From the NCBI GenBank assembly GCA_012038135.1, contig JAAVJQ010000017.1, positions 1 through 57,448 on the forward strand: DNA of 57,448 nt, given 5' to 3'. The notes below the pieces were generated by a model. That model saw nothing but the letters and a program-made list of their open reading frames with translations, was not told where the DNA came from and searched no databases. The stretch is from Salinimicrobium nanhaiense. GTDB lineage: Bacteria; Bacteroidota; Bacteroidia; Flavobacteriales; Flavobacteriaceae. The position numbers and the translations under genes were made by a program. This document shows, in pieces, positions 27,237 to 35,405 of this stretch; the stretch's first letter is position 1; every line of letters starts with the position of its first letter.

Positions 27237-28178
27237 TTACCAGGAATTTGTCCAGTGTATAAAAGCCTGAGATAAATTTCCGCTTTTCAGAGAGCGCCAG
27301 GATTGCATCTTATGAGTCTGGGCAATTTTTTGATCAAAATATTGAGCCACTTTTCTCTCATTTTTGGAATAAAAATCCCGGAGCTTGGTGTAAGTCAGGA
27401 TTTTTGAATTTAATTTAATCTCTTTTCCTTTCCTGCTCCAGATTCCTCCCGTATGTCTCCGGTAATAGGAGGCTGCAATATCAGGATGATACCCTGCTTC
27501 CCCATAATTTCCCAACAAACTGAGTAAAAAACTATCTACATTAATGACCTCTGCCATTTGTTCCGGCAAAACTTTTCCAAATTTCCGGAAGCACATGGTG
27601 GAAAGGAGGGGATGAAAGGTCAGCTTCTTCAGATCTTCTTCTGAAATATCTTGTGTTGGCTGCTCTAAAACGAGTTCTTTCGGAAGCAATTCCTCTCTAT
27701 GATTGACTTCTGTATAGGAATGATAGGTGAAGGCAAGATCCGGTTTCTGAATGAGAGCATCTACTTGTTTCTGTAACTTCAGAGGATCCTTCCACAGGTC
27801 ATCCCCCTCACAAAAGGCAACATAAGCTCCCCGGGCAGAATAAAAATTATATAAAGCATTAAAATTCCCGGTTGTAATTCCTAACACTGTGACCTTATTC
27901 TCGGGCTGGTGCAGAAAAAGCCTGATCTTCTCCGGGAACTTTTTCGCATATTCTATACAAATCTCTCTTGTGCCATCTGTAGAACCATCCTCTCCTAAAA
28001 GGATCTCAACAGGGAAATCTGTTTGCTGCTCTAAAATGGCATTCAGGCAGTCTTTAATATAATCCTTGTGCTGATAAGTTTGCACCATCACACTAACCAA
28101 CGGTCCAGAAGGAACCCTGTTAGGGTATTCAGTAACTTCTTTTTTCTGGTACTTTTTCCGGAATTCTTCGAAATTCAT
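27237..28178 (-). CDS. glycosyltransferase family 2
   Basis: This 313-residue GT-A enzyme is on the minus strand. It has PLVSVMVQTYQHKDYIKDCL, GEDGSTDGT and EGDDLWKDPLKL (DxD region near residue 131). It resembles the 6510 enzyme in architecture (QTY/ITY..QHKDYI and EGDDxWxDP). Its start overlaps the stop of the acyltransferase upstream by one base (TAATG on the minus strand), so the two form a small operon running against the cluster. Confidence 0.88.
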   Translation of the reverse strand: MNFEEFRKKYQKKEVTEYPNRVPSGPLVSVMVQTYQHKDYIKDCLNAILEQQTDFPVEILLGEDGSTDGTREICIEYAKKFPEKIRLFLHQPENKVTVLGITTGNFNALYNFYSARGAYVAFCEGDDLWKDPLKLQKQVDALIQKPDLAFTYHSYTEVNHREELLPKELVLEQPTQDISEEDLKKLTFHPLLSTMCFRKFGKVLPEQMAEVINVDSFLLSLLGNYGEAGYHPDIAASYYRRHTGGIWSRKGKEIKLNSKILTYTKLRDFYSKNERKVAQYFDQKIAQTHKMQSWRSLKSGNLSQAFIHWTNSW

Positions 28179-28840
28179 TACAGCAGAAATCTTTGGGCTA
28201 TCTGGTCATATGTCAAAGCCCTTTTTTGGCTTCCTTTATGGGTGTAAACTGAGTTTTCAGCTGTATTTTCTTCAATGGACACATTCATGCCTATTATATT
28301 TTTGGAACCAATATGAATATTTTGTTGTACCGTGGAATTCAGACCAAGATAAGAACCTTCCCCAATTCTTGTATTACCTCCAATGGTAGTGCCGCTTAAC
28401 AGGGTATGATCCATAACTGAGCTGTGATGGCCTATCCTTGACCCAAAATGAATTGAATTATTACCAATCCTTACAAAAGGTTGTATAATTGATCCTTCTC
28501 CAATGAAGCAATTCTGACCAATGATCAAATTCGGCCAGGTCTCTGCTTTACTGGAGACATAAGTAGCCATGGAAAACCCTTTTTTGAGCCCTTGTTCAAA
28601 AAATTTCTGACGAAGAGAATTTTCACCTACAGCGATGAATAAAAATATTTCTTCTGTTGAAAAAGTAAATTCAAGGTTTTCAAATACGTAGAGTGGAAGA
28701 CCATCGAATTCTTCATCATTAGAATAGGATCTTTCGATACAAAATCCTTCAACCTTGTAAGAACTATCCTGGTCGAACACATATCTTACGTATTCGGCGA
28801 ATCTTCCCATTCCATAAATAATAAGTTTCTTTTCCTCCAT
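28178..28840 (-). CDS. sugar O-/N-acyltransferase, NeuD/PglD-type
   Basis: This is a left-handed beta-helix acyltransferase of about 220 residues. It has an N-terminal nucleotide-fold domain (KKLIIYGMGRFAEYVRYVF) and hexapeptide coils from about residue 95 (IGQNCFIGEGSIIQPFVRIG, IGGNTRIGEGSYLG). The frame extends to a TTG at 28864, but a promoter-like TATATTTG on the minus strand (28862-28869) would then overlap the gene, so ATG 28840 is preferred. It is likely to acylate a sugar or aglycone together with the GT2 at 27237. Confidence 0.85.
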   Translation of the reverse strand: MEEKKLIIYGMGRFAEYVRYVFDQDSSYKVEGFCIERSYSNDEEFDGLPLYVFENLEFTFSTEEIFLFIAVGENSLRQKFFEQGLKKGFSMATYVSSKAETWPNLIIGQNCFIGEGSIIQPFVRIGNNSIHFGSRIGHHSSVMDHTLLSGTTIGGNTRIGEGSYLGLNSTVQQNIHIGSKNIIGMNVSIEENTAENSVYTHKGSQKRALTYDQIAQRFLL

Positions 28841-28861
28841 CTTATGCCCATATTTTCTTTT

Positions 28862-28869
28862 CAAATATA
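28862..28869 (-). promoter_or_regulatory. possible -7 element (TATATTTG) for the minus-strand pair
   Basis: Read on the minus strand, this octamer matches TAnnTTTG and lies about 22 bases before ATG 28840. No TTG is seen at the expected -33 spacing, so support is partial. The remaining intergenic DNA to 29146 shows no gene. Confidence 0.4.
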
Positions 28870-29111
28870 ACCAAAGCCCCCGCGTAATAACTCACTTTTA
28901 TACCAAAAAAAGCAGCAGCAGTCTGTCGGGGAATTTTCCTTAACTATTCTTTGAGTAAAATTATCAGAAATCTATAGAATTTTAGACATCTTTTTCTTCT
29001 AAACAACCTGTGAAATTGTCTAAAATATATTTAAAACTCTGCACTCTAACCGGATTTTTGACATCTCACCGAATTTAATTTTCCTTTTAACAAATGGATT
29101 AAACTAAGGCT

Positions 29112-29119
29112 TACATTTA
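29112..29119 (+). promoter_or_regulatory. possible -7 element (TACATTTA), matched upstream of the paralogue
   Basis: TACATTTA is one base off TAnnTTTG and lies exactly 35 bases before the ATG at 29147. TAAATTTA at 30693-30700 lies 35 bases before the ATG of the paralogue at 30728, and both leaders share 'aaccaaatcaaat' before the ATG. No -33 TTG is seen at either. Confidence 0.35.
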
Positions 29120-29146
29120 TCTTAATAGAAACCAAATCAAATTGTT

Positions 29147-30373
29147 ATGAGAAAAATTTACTTATTGTTAATGGTCGCTTTAGTTTACTCTTGTTCTGTT
29201 GAAGATGATAGCTATCTTGAATATGGCGACACCAATGCTTTTACCGCCTCAGCAGAGGCAGATGCCTGTACCATAAGTGCGGGAGCCGATAAATCTACTA
29301 CTATTACTGTGGCACAAGCTGAAGCCATTCCCAGTTGGGATGAAGTTAGAAAATTATATCTGAGTCTTCTGGATGAGGGGGTAAGCAGAAATGGAGAGTT
29401 TGACCCTACGATCTGGGACCTGATTGATGCCTTCAACGAGAATCCCCTGGGAGAATTTACTACCGTTTACACAGTGACTGAAGGAGATTGTTCAGATTCT
29501 GTGGTATTAACTATTAATGTGGTAGAAAAGCTACCTTCAGATCCTACCTGCGAACTTAGTGCAGGTGCCGACGCTTCAAAGACCATTACACAGTCTGAGG
29601 CAGATGCTCTTCCAAGTTGGGATGAAGTAAGGAAACTTTATCTGAGTCTTCTTGAGGAAGGAGTGGCCCGCAATGGAGCATTTGATCCTTCTATCTGGGA
29701 TCTAATTAATTCCTACACAGGACCGGGAGAATACTCAACTACTTATACAGTAACTGAGGGAGATTGTACAGATTCTGTAGTACTGACCATTAATGTGGTA
29801 GAAAAGCTACCTTCAGATCCTACCTGCCAGCTAAGTGCAGGTGTTGATGCTTCAAAGACCATTACAGAATCTGAAGCAGATGCCCTTCCTAGTTGGGATG
29901 AAGTAAGAAAACTTTATCTGAGTTTACTCGAGCAAGGAGTTTCCCGCAATGGAGAATTTGATCCGTCTATTTGGGATCTTATCAATTCTTACACCGGCCC
30001 CGGTACTTATTCTACGACCTATACTATAACTGAAGGAGAATGTACAGACTCTGTAATATTGACCATTAATGTAGTTGCCGATCCCCCTCAAGACCCTTCC
30101 TGTGGTTTGAGTGCAGGACCCGACAATTCCAAAACCATAACTTATTCTGAAGCCGCTGCTCTACCCAGCTGGGATGAGGTGAGAAAATTATACCTGAGCC
30201 TGCTTCCACAGGGTGTAAGCAGAAACGGCTCTTTCGATCCTTCTATCTGGGATTTGATCAATGACTTCAACCAAAGAGGTGCCGGAACTTATACTACCAC
30301 CTACACCATTACTGAAGGAGATTGTACAGATTCTGTCAAACTGAGTATAATAGTGGTTCCGGATAATTCTTAA
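29147..30373 (+). CDS. lipoprotein with four ~85-residue WDEVRKLYLSLL repeats
   Basis: This 408-residue protein has a lipoprotein signal ending in VYSC (Cys16), so it is probably anchored in the outer membrane. Four repeats follow, at about residues 41-127, 135-219, 227-311 and 319-404. Each repeat has a Cys at its start (for example TCELSAGADASKTIT), a core PSWDEVRKLYLSLL..GVSRNG.FDPSIWDLI, then a beta-rich YTVTEGDCTDSVVLTINVV with a second Cys. The last strand resembles Ig/PKD-like adhesin domains, but I do not recognise the core. There is no type IX secretion C-terminal domain. Function is unknown; a surface structural or adhesive role is a guess. Confidence 0.82.
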   Translation: MRKIYLLLMVALVYSCSVEDDSYLEYGDTNAFTASAEADACTISAGADKSTTITVAQAEAIPSWDEVRKLYLSLLDEGVSRNGEFDPTIWDLIDAFNENPLGEFTTVYTVTEGDCSDSVVLTINVVEKLPSDPTCELSAGADASKTITQSEADALPSWDEVRKLYLSLLEEGVARNGAFDPSIWDLINSYTGPGEYSTTYTVTEGDCTDSVVLTINVVEKLPSDPTCQLSAGVDASKTITESEADALPSWDEVRKLYLSLLEQGVSRNGEFDPSIWDLINSYTGPGTYSTTYTITEGECTDSVILTINVVADPPQDPSCGLSAGPDNSKTITYSEAAALPSWDEVRKLYLSLLPQGVSRNGSFDPSIWDLINDFNQRGAGTYTTTYTITEGDCTDSVKLSIIVVPDNS

Positions 30374-30727
30374 GCAAGATTCACATGAATTAAAGGCTGT
30401 TTAAGTTATTCCAGACAGCCTTTTTTATTGCCATGAAAATCCTTTCTGTTGGTTAAGGAGAGTTGCAGAATGAAACAAGAAATACAATAACTGGAAGGAA
30501 AATTCCCAATCTCAAAATACCTTAACATAATCTTTAGGTATATTTTAGAAAAGTCCTGAACTTTTTGGAATCTTTTTCTTTCAATTCTTGTGAAATATGC
30601 CTAATTACCTTGGGAAAAATGTAGTTAAACCATGAAAATCATATACTCAACGAAAATTAACCGGGGGATCTTATTCTACAGGCTGAAAAAATTAAATTTA
30701 GGTTAATACTAACCAAATCAAATAGTT
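30374..30727. other. spacer between the two repeat lipoproteins
   Basis: It holds the terminator-like hairpin at 30392-30426 and the leader of the second lipoprotein (TAAATTTA at 30693, shared 'aaccaaatcaaat' at about 30711). No gene is seen. Confidence 0.6.
30392..30426 (+). terminator. intrinsic terminator after the four-repeat lipoprotein
   Basis: Stem 'aaaggctgt' (30392-30400) pairs with 'acagcctttt' (30415-30424) and is followed by a T run. It lies 19 bases after the stop codon. Confidence 0.75.
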
Positions 30728-31522
30728 ATGAAAAGAATATATCTGTTGATCGTTATTTTTACACTGGCATCCTGTTCAGTGGATAACGAAGAAATTGTTT
30801 CGGAAGCCGGAACCCTGGAGACTTTAAATGCGGTAGTGGAAATTGACGGATGTGAGTCTGAATCTTACTCCTTTGCGAATGCAGGCTCTATTGAAGTAAT
30901 CAATGATTCCGACTACTTATATGTAAGTATAGTTGCGAATGATATGTATGGGCTGAACCATACGAAGCTGCATGTTGCCGATTCTGAAGATGCTTTTCCT
31001 ACTGTGGGACAGGGAAATCTACCTCCCGGAAAAATGGAATACAAAGAAAGCTTTGAGCCGGCTGTAGAATCTCACACTTTCCAAATTCCTCTTTCAGATT
31101 ATGAGGGTTGCATCTATATTGCTTCCCAATCTGCATTCTCAAACGGTGCAGGTTCCGGAACTTACTGGGCGGGTGATATTGCAGGAAAAAGTGGAAACTG
31201 GTCTTACTTTGAGTATTGCATTCAGGTTTGTGAACCTCAGGATCCTACTTGTGATCTTTATGCCGGTCCCGATAATTCTATAACCCTTACTTATTCTGAA
31301 GCAGCTGCTCTACCTAGTTGGGATGAGGTGAGAAAATTATACCTGAGCCTGCTTCCACAGGGTGTAAGCAGAAACGGCTCTTTCGATCCTTCCATTTGGG
31401 ATTTGATCAATGACTTCAACCAAAGAGGTGCCGGAACTTATTCTACCACCTACACCATTACCGAAGGTGATTGTTCAGATTCAGTTGAACTCAGTATTAT
31501 AGTGGTTCCCGATAATTCTTAA
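30728..31522 (+). CDS. lipoprotein with a distinct N-terminal domain and one WDEVRKLYLSLL repeat
   Basis: This 264-residue protein has a signal with lipobox-like LASC. Residues of about 38-170 form a beta-rich, Trp/Tyr-rich domain (VINDSDYLYVSIVAND, GTYWAGDIAGKSGNWSYFEY) bounded by cysteines. A single copy of the repeat of the 29147 protein follows, nearly identical to that protein's fourth repeat (PSWDEVRKLYLSLLPQGVSR). This implies a recent duplication or conversion of the 3' part. Function is unknown. Confidence 0.8.
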   Translation: MKRIYLLIVIFTLASCSVDNEEIVSEAGTLETLNAVVEIDGCESESYSFANAGSIEVINDSDYLYVSIVANDMYGLNHTKLHVADSEDAFPTVGQGNLPPGKMEYKESFEPAVESHTFQIPLSDYEGCIYIASQSAFSNGAGSGTYWAGDIAGKSGNWSYFEYCIQVCEPQDPTCDLYAGPDNSITLTYSEAAALPSWDEVRKLYLSLLPQGVSRNGSFDPSIWDLINDFNQRGAGTYSTTYTITEGDCSDSVELSIIVVPDNS

Positions 31523-31529
31523 AGGAAAC

Positions 31530-31587
31530 TTAAACTCGAAAGAGGCTGTCTAAGATGAAATTCTTCGACAGCCTCTTTCGAGTTTAA
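31530..31587. terminator. 21-bp perfect hairpin after the second lipoprotein
   Basis: Arms 31530-31550 and 31567-31587 are perfectly complementary, with a 16-base loop. The core 'aggctgtc/gacagcct' is the same as in the hairpins at 30392 and 31804. The tail is A-rich rather than T-rich on the plus strand. It probably acts as a bidirectional terminator or processing site. Confidence 0.65.
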
Positions 31588-31782
31588 AGAAGAAGTTAGA
31601 AAGCTCTATCTGAGTGTACTGGCAGATGGCGTTAGTCGCAATGTTACCCTTGATCCTTCGATCTGGAATATTATTAACGATTTAATGAAACAGGTGTTGG
31701 CACTTACACCACAATCTACACCATTACCGATGGAGACTGTTCAGATTCTGAAGAACTCAGTATCATAGTAGTACAAGATTAA
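31588..31782 (+). pseudogene. broken third copy of the WDEVRKLYLSLL repeat module
   Basis: It starts abruptly inside the core (EVRKLYLSVLADGVSRN, then LDPSIWNIINDL), loses frame after about 30 residues, and resumes as YTTIYTITDGDCSDSEELSI in another frame to a TAA near 31780. It lacks a start and signal peptide because its 5' end has been replaced by the hairpin at 31530. A terminator follows, as after the two intact copies. Confidence 0.75.
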
Positions 31783-31803
31783 AAAATATTAAAATTAAAT
31801 TTC

Positions 31804-31836
31804 AAAACAGGCTGTCCTTTGGGCAGCCTGTTTTAA
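31804..31836 (+). terminator. intrinsic terminator after the broken copy
   Basis: Stem 'aaaacaggctg' (31804-31814) pairs with 'cagcctgtttt' (31823-31834), and a T-rich tail follows. Confidence 0.7.
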
Positions 31837-32022
31837 TTTCTGGAGGTTACTACCAGTATTTAGGTTCTCAGAATGTTTGTAGACTCAAATTTGTTCTGTT
31901 GTTTTTTCCTGCATGTCTAGGCTCTAGATTCTAGATTCTTGACTCCATTCTTTAGGTTAGTAGCAGTTCCAAGTTTTACGATTTGCCGTTTTTCTAGTAC
32001 AAAAGTAAACTCTCGGAAATTG

Positions 32023-32030
32023 TATCTTTG
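32023..32030 (+). promoter_or_regulatory. -7 element TATCTTTG before the 32043 GT4 gene
   Basis: It matches TAnnTTTG and lies 12 bases before ATG 32043. No TTG occurs 19 bases upstream, so it is a partial promoter match. It favours ATG 32043 over an in-frame TTG at 32028, which lies inside the element. Confidence 0.45.
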
Positions 32031-32042
32031 CCAAAAAATTCC

Positions 32043-33206
32043 ATGCCTCCCAAACTCATCCGTATTACTACCATTCCGCTTTCTTTAGAAAAACTTCTTG
32101 AAGGGCAGCTAACCTTCATGAATGAGCATTTTGAGGTAACTGCAATTGCTGCGGAAAAAGAACGTCTCGAAAAGTATGGCCATGATAACGGAGTGGACAC
32201 CTTTCACCTGGAAATGACCAGGGAAATTACTCCTGGGCAGGATCTGAAAGCCTTATTTAAACTCTACCAATACTTCAGGAAAAATAAACCTGAAATCGTC
32301 CATACCCATACTCCCAAAGCCGGAATTGTAGGGATGATGGCGGCGAAAATGGCCGGAGTTCCAGTTCGTTTGCATACAGTGGCGGGCATGCCCTTAATGG
32401 AAACTACGGGAATTAAAAGAAAAATTTTGGAACAGGTGGAGCGATTGACTTACAGTCTTGCCACCAAAGTATATCCGAACTCCGAAGGTCTCAAAAAGAT
32501 CATTCTGGACCATAATTTCTCCGGACCTGAAAAATTAAAGGTGTTAGGAGAGGGTAGTTCCAATGGGATTGACACTAAATATTTTAATCCGGAATATTTC
32601 ACCGCGGAACAAAAGCAGAAAATTCGCCAGTCATTAGAAATTCCTGCAGATGATCTGGTTTTCATCTTCGTCGGCAGACTGGTCAAAGATAAAGGGATCA
32701 ATGAACTTGTACAGTCTTTTAAAAGACTATCTGCAGAAAATGAAAATATAAGTTTACTGCTGGTTGGACCCTTTGAACAGGAACTGGATCCTATAACAGA
32801 CGAGAATTTTGAGGAAATAAAGACACATCCAAAGATCTTTACCACCGGCTATCAGGTAGATGTCCGGCCCTATTTTGCAGCTGCAGACGTGCTGGTTTTT
32901 CCCAGCTATAGGGAAGGTTTTCCAAATGTGGTGATGCAGGCCGGTGCGATGGGATTGCCCTCTATAGTGACCGACATAAATGGTTGTAATGAGATCATCA
33001 GGGACGAAGAGAACGGACTTATATTTCCGGTAAAAGATGAGCAGGCTCTTCTGCTTGCCATGAAGAAACTGGCAACCAATGTCCAACTGCGCAAAAAACT
33101 CGCCGCAAATTCCCGTGCTGTAATTACTCAAAAGTATGAACGAAACATTTTCTGGAATTTACTTTTGGAGGAGTATAAGTTGCGGATGAAGGAAGCGGGG
33201 CTTTAG
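32043..33206 (+). CDS. glycosyltransferase family 4
   Basis: This GT-B enzyme of about 387 residues has IVHTHTPKAGIVGMMAAKMA in the acceptor domain, VPVRLHTVAGMPLMET, FVGRLVKDKGINELVQSFK, LLLVGPFEQELDPI and PSYREGFPNVVMQAGAMG (EX7E region). It resembles GT4 enzymes that add the second sugar onto a PglC-type phosphosugar lipid (WbpT/PglA-like position). This suits its place upstream of the initiating transferase at 34182. That step is inferred. Confidence 0.88.
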   Translation: MPPKLIRITTIPLSLEKLLEGQLTFMNEHFEVTAIAAEKERLEKYGHDNGVDTFHLEMTREITPGQDLKALFKLYQYFRKNKPEIVHTHTPKAGIVGMMAAKMAGVPVRLHTVAGMPLMETTGIKRKILEQVERLTYSLATKVYPNSEGLKKIILDHNFSGPEKLKVLGEGSSNGIDTKYFNPEYFTAEQKQKIRQSLEIPADDLVFIFVGRLVKDKGINELVQSFKRLSAENENISLLLVGPFEQELDPITDENFEEIKTHPKIFTTGYQVDVRPYFAAADVLVFPSYREGFPNVVMQAGAMGLPSIVTDINGCNEIIRDEENGLIFPVKDEQALLLAMKKLATNVQLRKKLAANSRAVITQKYERNIFWNLLLEEYKLRMKEAGL

Positions 33207-34154
33207 GACCGGGAGACTTGGGGACTGGGGGACGGGGAGACCAGGAGACTTAAAAAGTGTTCAGTGCTCGGTGGTCAGTGATCAGAAAAGCTGGGAATAG
33301 GCAAACTGAAGTTGGCAGATCAATTTTTAATGGAAATTCAAGATAGGCTCCCTCTCCTTAGGAAAGGGCAGGGGGAGAGGATGGTTCAGTAAGTATATGA
33401 CGGTTTCCCCACTCCCGATTCCCCAATTAACCAGTTAATGATTCCCGAATTAACGATTTAACGATTCTCAAATTAACCAATCCCGAATTAACGATTCCCG
33501 AATTAACGAATTAACGATTCCCGATTCCCGAATTAACGATTCCCGAAAAAAGTGTTCAGTGCTCGGTGGTCAGTGATCAGAAAAGCTGGGAATAGGCAAA
33601 TTGAAGTTGGCAGATCAATTTTTAATGGAAATTCAAGATAGGCTCCCTCTCCTTAGGAAAGGGCAGGGGGAGAGGATGATTCAGTAATCAGAGGACGGTT
33701 TCCCAACTCCAGATTTCCGATTCCCGATTCCCCAATTAACCAATCAACGATTCCCGAATCAACGATTCCCGATTTAACGTTTCCCGAAGCAGGCGTAATG
33801 AAAATACCGATGGCGCGGATTTGTAATCCGTGACGATACCTCTAAAAAAAATTCCAAATTCCAAGCACCAAGCACCAGGTAATTACGAAGCACCAAATTG
33901 CAATATAATTGAAGATCAGGAGACCTGGGGACTTGGGGACTGAGGGAAGAGGAGATTGGGGACGAGGAGACTGGATGACATTCCCGCTTCCCGCTTCTCG
34001 AATTGACCAATCCCCAATTACCGATTCCCGATTTAACGATTCCCGAATAACGATTTAACCATTCCCGAATTAACGATTCCCAATCCCCAATCAACCATTT
34101 ATCCAATACCTCAGTTTAACAAATATTTGCACTTTTCCCTCTCTTTAAATTTCT
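33207..34154. repeat. ~950-base repeat mosaic with a 141-base duplication
   Basis: No gene is seen. A block at 33252-33392 recurs at 33547-33687 with about two differences. It contains 'cggtggtcagtgatcag' and a hairpin-forming 'ccctctccttagg...' segment. Between and after the copies are tandem 'gattcccgaattaacgattc' units (about 33415-33545, 33712-33786, 33985-34110). A 'cggatttgtaatccgtg' palindrome lies near 33816, 'ttccaagcaccaagcaccag' near 33857, and 'gagacctggggactt' units near 33915-33976. Confidence 0.88.
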
Positions 34155-34162
34155 TAGTTTTG
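34155..34162 (+). promoter_or_regulatory. -7 element TAGTTTTG before the sugar transferase gene
   Basis: It matches TAnnTTTG and lies 19 bases before the GTG at 34182. The nearest TTG (34127) is about 25 bases upstream, longer than consensus, so support is moderate. Confidence 0.5.
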
Positions 34163-34181
34163 CCGGAAGAAAAATTTTTTT

Positions 34182-34787
34182 GTGTACCAAAACATCTTTA
34201 AACCTTTCCTGGATTTTTTTGTTGCCTTCACGGCATTAGTTTTCCTAAGCCCGTTCCTGTTATTTTTCACGTTTTTACTTGCAGTTGCGAACGGTGGTAA
34301 ACCTTTTTTTCTACAAAGGCGTCCGGGGAAGAAGGGGGAGATATTCAGGATCATAAAGTTTAAAACGATGACAGACGCAAAAGATGCTGAAGGGAAATTG
34401 CTTCCTGATTCTGAAAGATTAACGGCTGTCGGAAAGTTTGTGAGAAAAACATCAGTAGACGAGATCCCGCAATTGATTAATGTAGTTAAGGGTGATATGA
34501 GTCTGGTTGGTCCGCGGCCGCTGCTTCCGGAGTACTTGAAGATTTACACCCCCAGACAACAAAAAAGGCATGATGTGCGACCTGGTATTACCGGTTGGGC
34601 ACAGGTGAATGGCAGAAATGCGATTTCATGGAATAAAAAACTGGACCTGGATGTGTGGTATGTAGAAAATTTATCTTTTCTGCTTGATCTGAAGATCTTG
34701 TGGAAGACATTTTTAAAGGTGGTAAAATCTGAAGGAGTAAACACAGCAAATATGGCTACGACAGAACCTTTTAACGGAAATAATTAA
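34182..34787 (+). CDS. initiating sugar-phosphate transferase (PglC-like, bacterial sugar transferase family)
   Basis: This 201-residue monotopic phosphoglycosyltransferase has an N-terminal hydrophobic reentrant segment, IIKFKTMTDAKD, the catalytic-region SVDEIPQLINVVKGDMSLVG followed by PRPLL, and RPGITGWAQVNGRNAISW. It would transfer a phosphosugar from UDP-sugar to undecaprenyl phosphate, starting the repeat unit. The short length matches PglC rather than WcaJ/WbaP. The start is GTG at 34182, the only codon that keeps the hydrophobic N-terminus. The PglD-, PglE- and PglF-like genes follow. Confidence 0.92.
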   Translation: MYQNIFKPFLDFFVAFTALVFLSPFLLFFTFLLAVANGGKPFFLQRRPGKKGEIFRIIKFKTMTDAKDAEGKLLPDSERLTAVGKFVRKTSVDEIPQLINVVKGDMSLVGPRPLLPEYLKIYTPRQQKRHDVRPGITGWAQVNGRNAISWNKKLDLDVWYVENLSFLLDLKILWKTFLKVVKSEGVNTANMATTEPFNGNN

Positions 34788-35405
34788 ATGAATATTTACG
34801 GTGCCAGCGGACATGGAAAAGTGATCATTGATCTGGTTCAATCCAGGATGGAAGAGATCCATAATATCCTGGATGATAACAGAGCTATTACCGGTATCTA
34901 CAACTATTCGGTAATCCATGATATCACGCCTGATGTTCTTCGAAGGAAAACTTTAATTGCTGTAGGGAACAACTTTACGCGGAAGAAAATAGCCATAAAT
35001 TTCGAAGGGAATTTTTTTAGGGGTATTAGCCATGCAGCTGCAGTAGTAGACGAAACAGTTGAACTGGGAATTGGTACTGTTGTAATGGCAAATGCTGCCA
35101 TAAATGCCGATACTATTGTTGGAGAACATTGTATTGTAAATACAGGCTGTATCATAGAACATGATTGTGTACTGGAAGATTTTGTACATGTCTCCCCGGG
35201 AGCAGTTTTGGCAGGAGGGGTAAAAGTAGGGGAAGGGTCCCATGTAGGAATAGGTGCCCTGGTGATCCCCGGAAAAAAAATAGGCAAATGGTGCACTATA
35301 GGTGCAGGTGCTGTAATTATCGATGATGTTCAGGATTATGCTACAGTTGTAGGCAATCCGGGAAAAGTGATTAAAATATCAGATACAAGAGATGAATTAT
35401 CCTAA
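34788..35405 (+). CDS. UDP-4-amino-sugar acetyltransferase (PglD/NeuD-like)
   Basis: This 205-residue protein begins MNIYGASGHGKVIIDLV, the N-terminal UDP-sugar-binding domain of PglD-type enzymes. Hexapeptide coils follow (GIGTVVMANAAINADTIVGE, VNTGCIIEHDCVLEDFVHVS), with the catalytic-type His in EHDCVL. It is predicted to N-acetylate UDP-4-amino-4,6-dideoxy-GlcNAc, giving UDP-diacetylbacillosamine. It follows the PglC-like stop with no gap and overlaps the aminotransferase by 14 bases. Confidence 0.88.
   Translation: MNIYGASGHGKVIIDLVQSRMEEIHNILDDNRAITGIYNYSVIHDITPDVLRRKTLIAVGNNFTRKKIAINFEGNFFRGISHAAAVVDETVELGIGTVVMANAAINADTIVGEHCIVNTGCIIEHDCVLEDFVHVSPGAVLAGGVKVGEGSHVGIGALVIPGKKIGKWCTIGAGAVIIDDVQDYATVVGNPGKVIKISDTRDELS

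Larger units (their letters stand above)
31523..32042. other. spacer with terminators, a broken repeat copy and a weak promoter
   Basis: From left to right it holds a 21-bp perfect hairpin (31530-31587), a decayed repeat copy (31588-31782), a terminator hairpin (31804-31836), AT-rich 'ctaggctctagattctagat' sequence near 31917-31940, and TATCTTTG at 32023. No intact gene is seen. Confidence 0.7.

Noticed and set aside
29147..31522. Type IX secretion substrates or gliding adhesins
   Set aside because: Both proteins have lipoprotein signals and end at a repeat strand (VVPDNS); no type IX C-terminal domain is seen.
33774..34106. 110-codon minus-strand open frame
   Set aside because: It is composed of 'attcccgaattaacg' and 'gagactgggg' repeats.
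33415..34110. CRISPR or satellite array of 'gattcccgaattaacg' units
   Set aside because: The units are degenerate and contiguous with no unique spacers.
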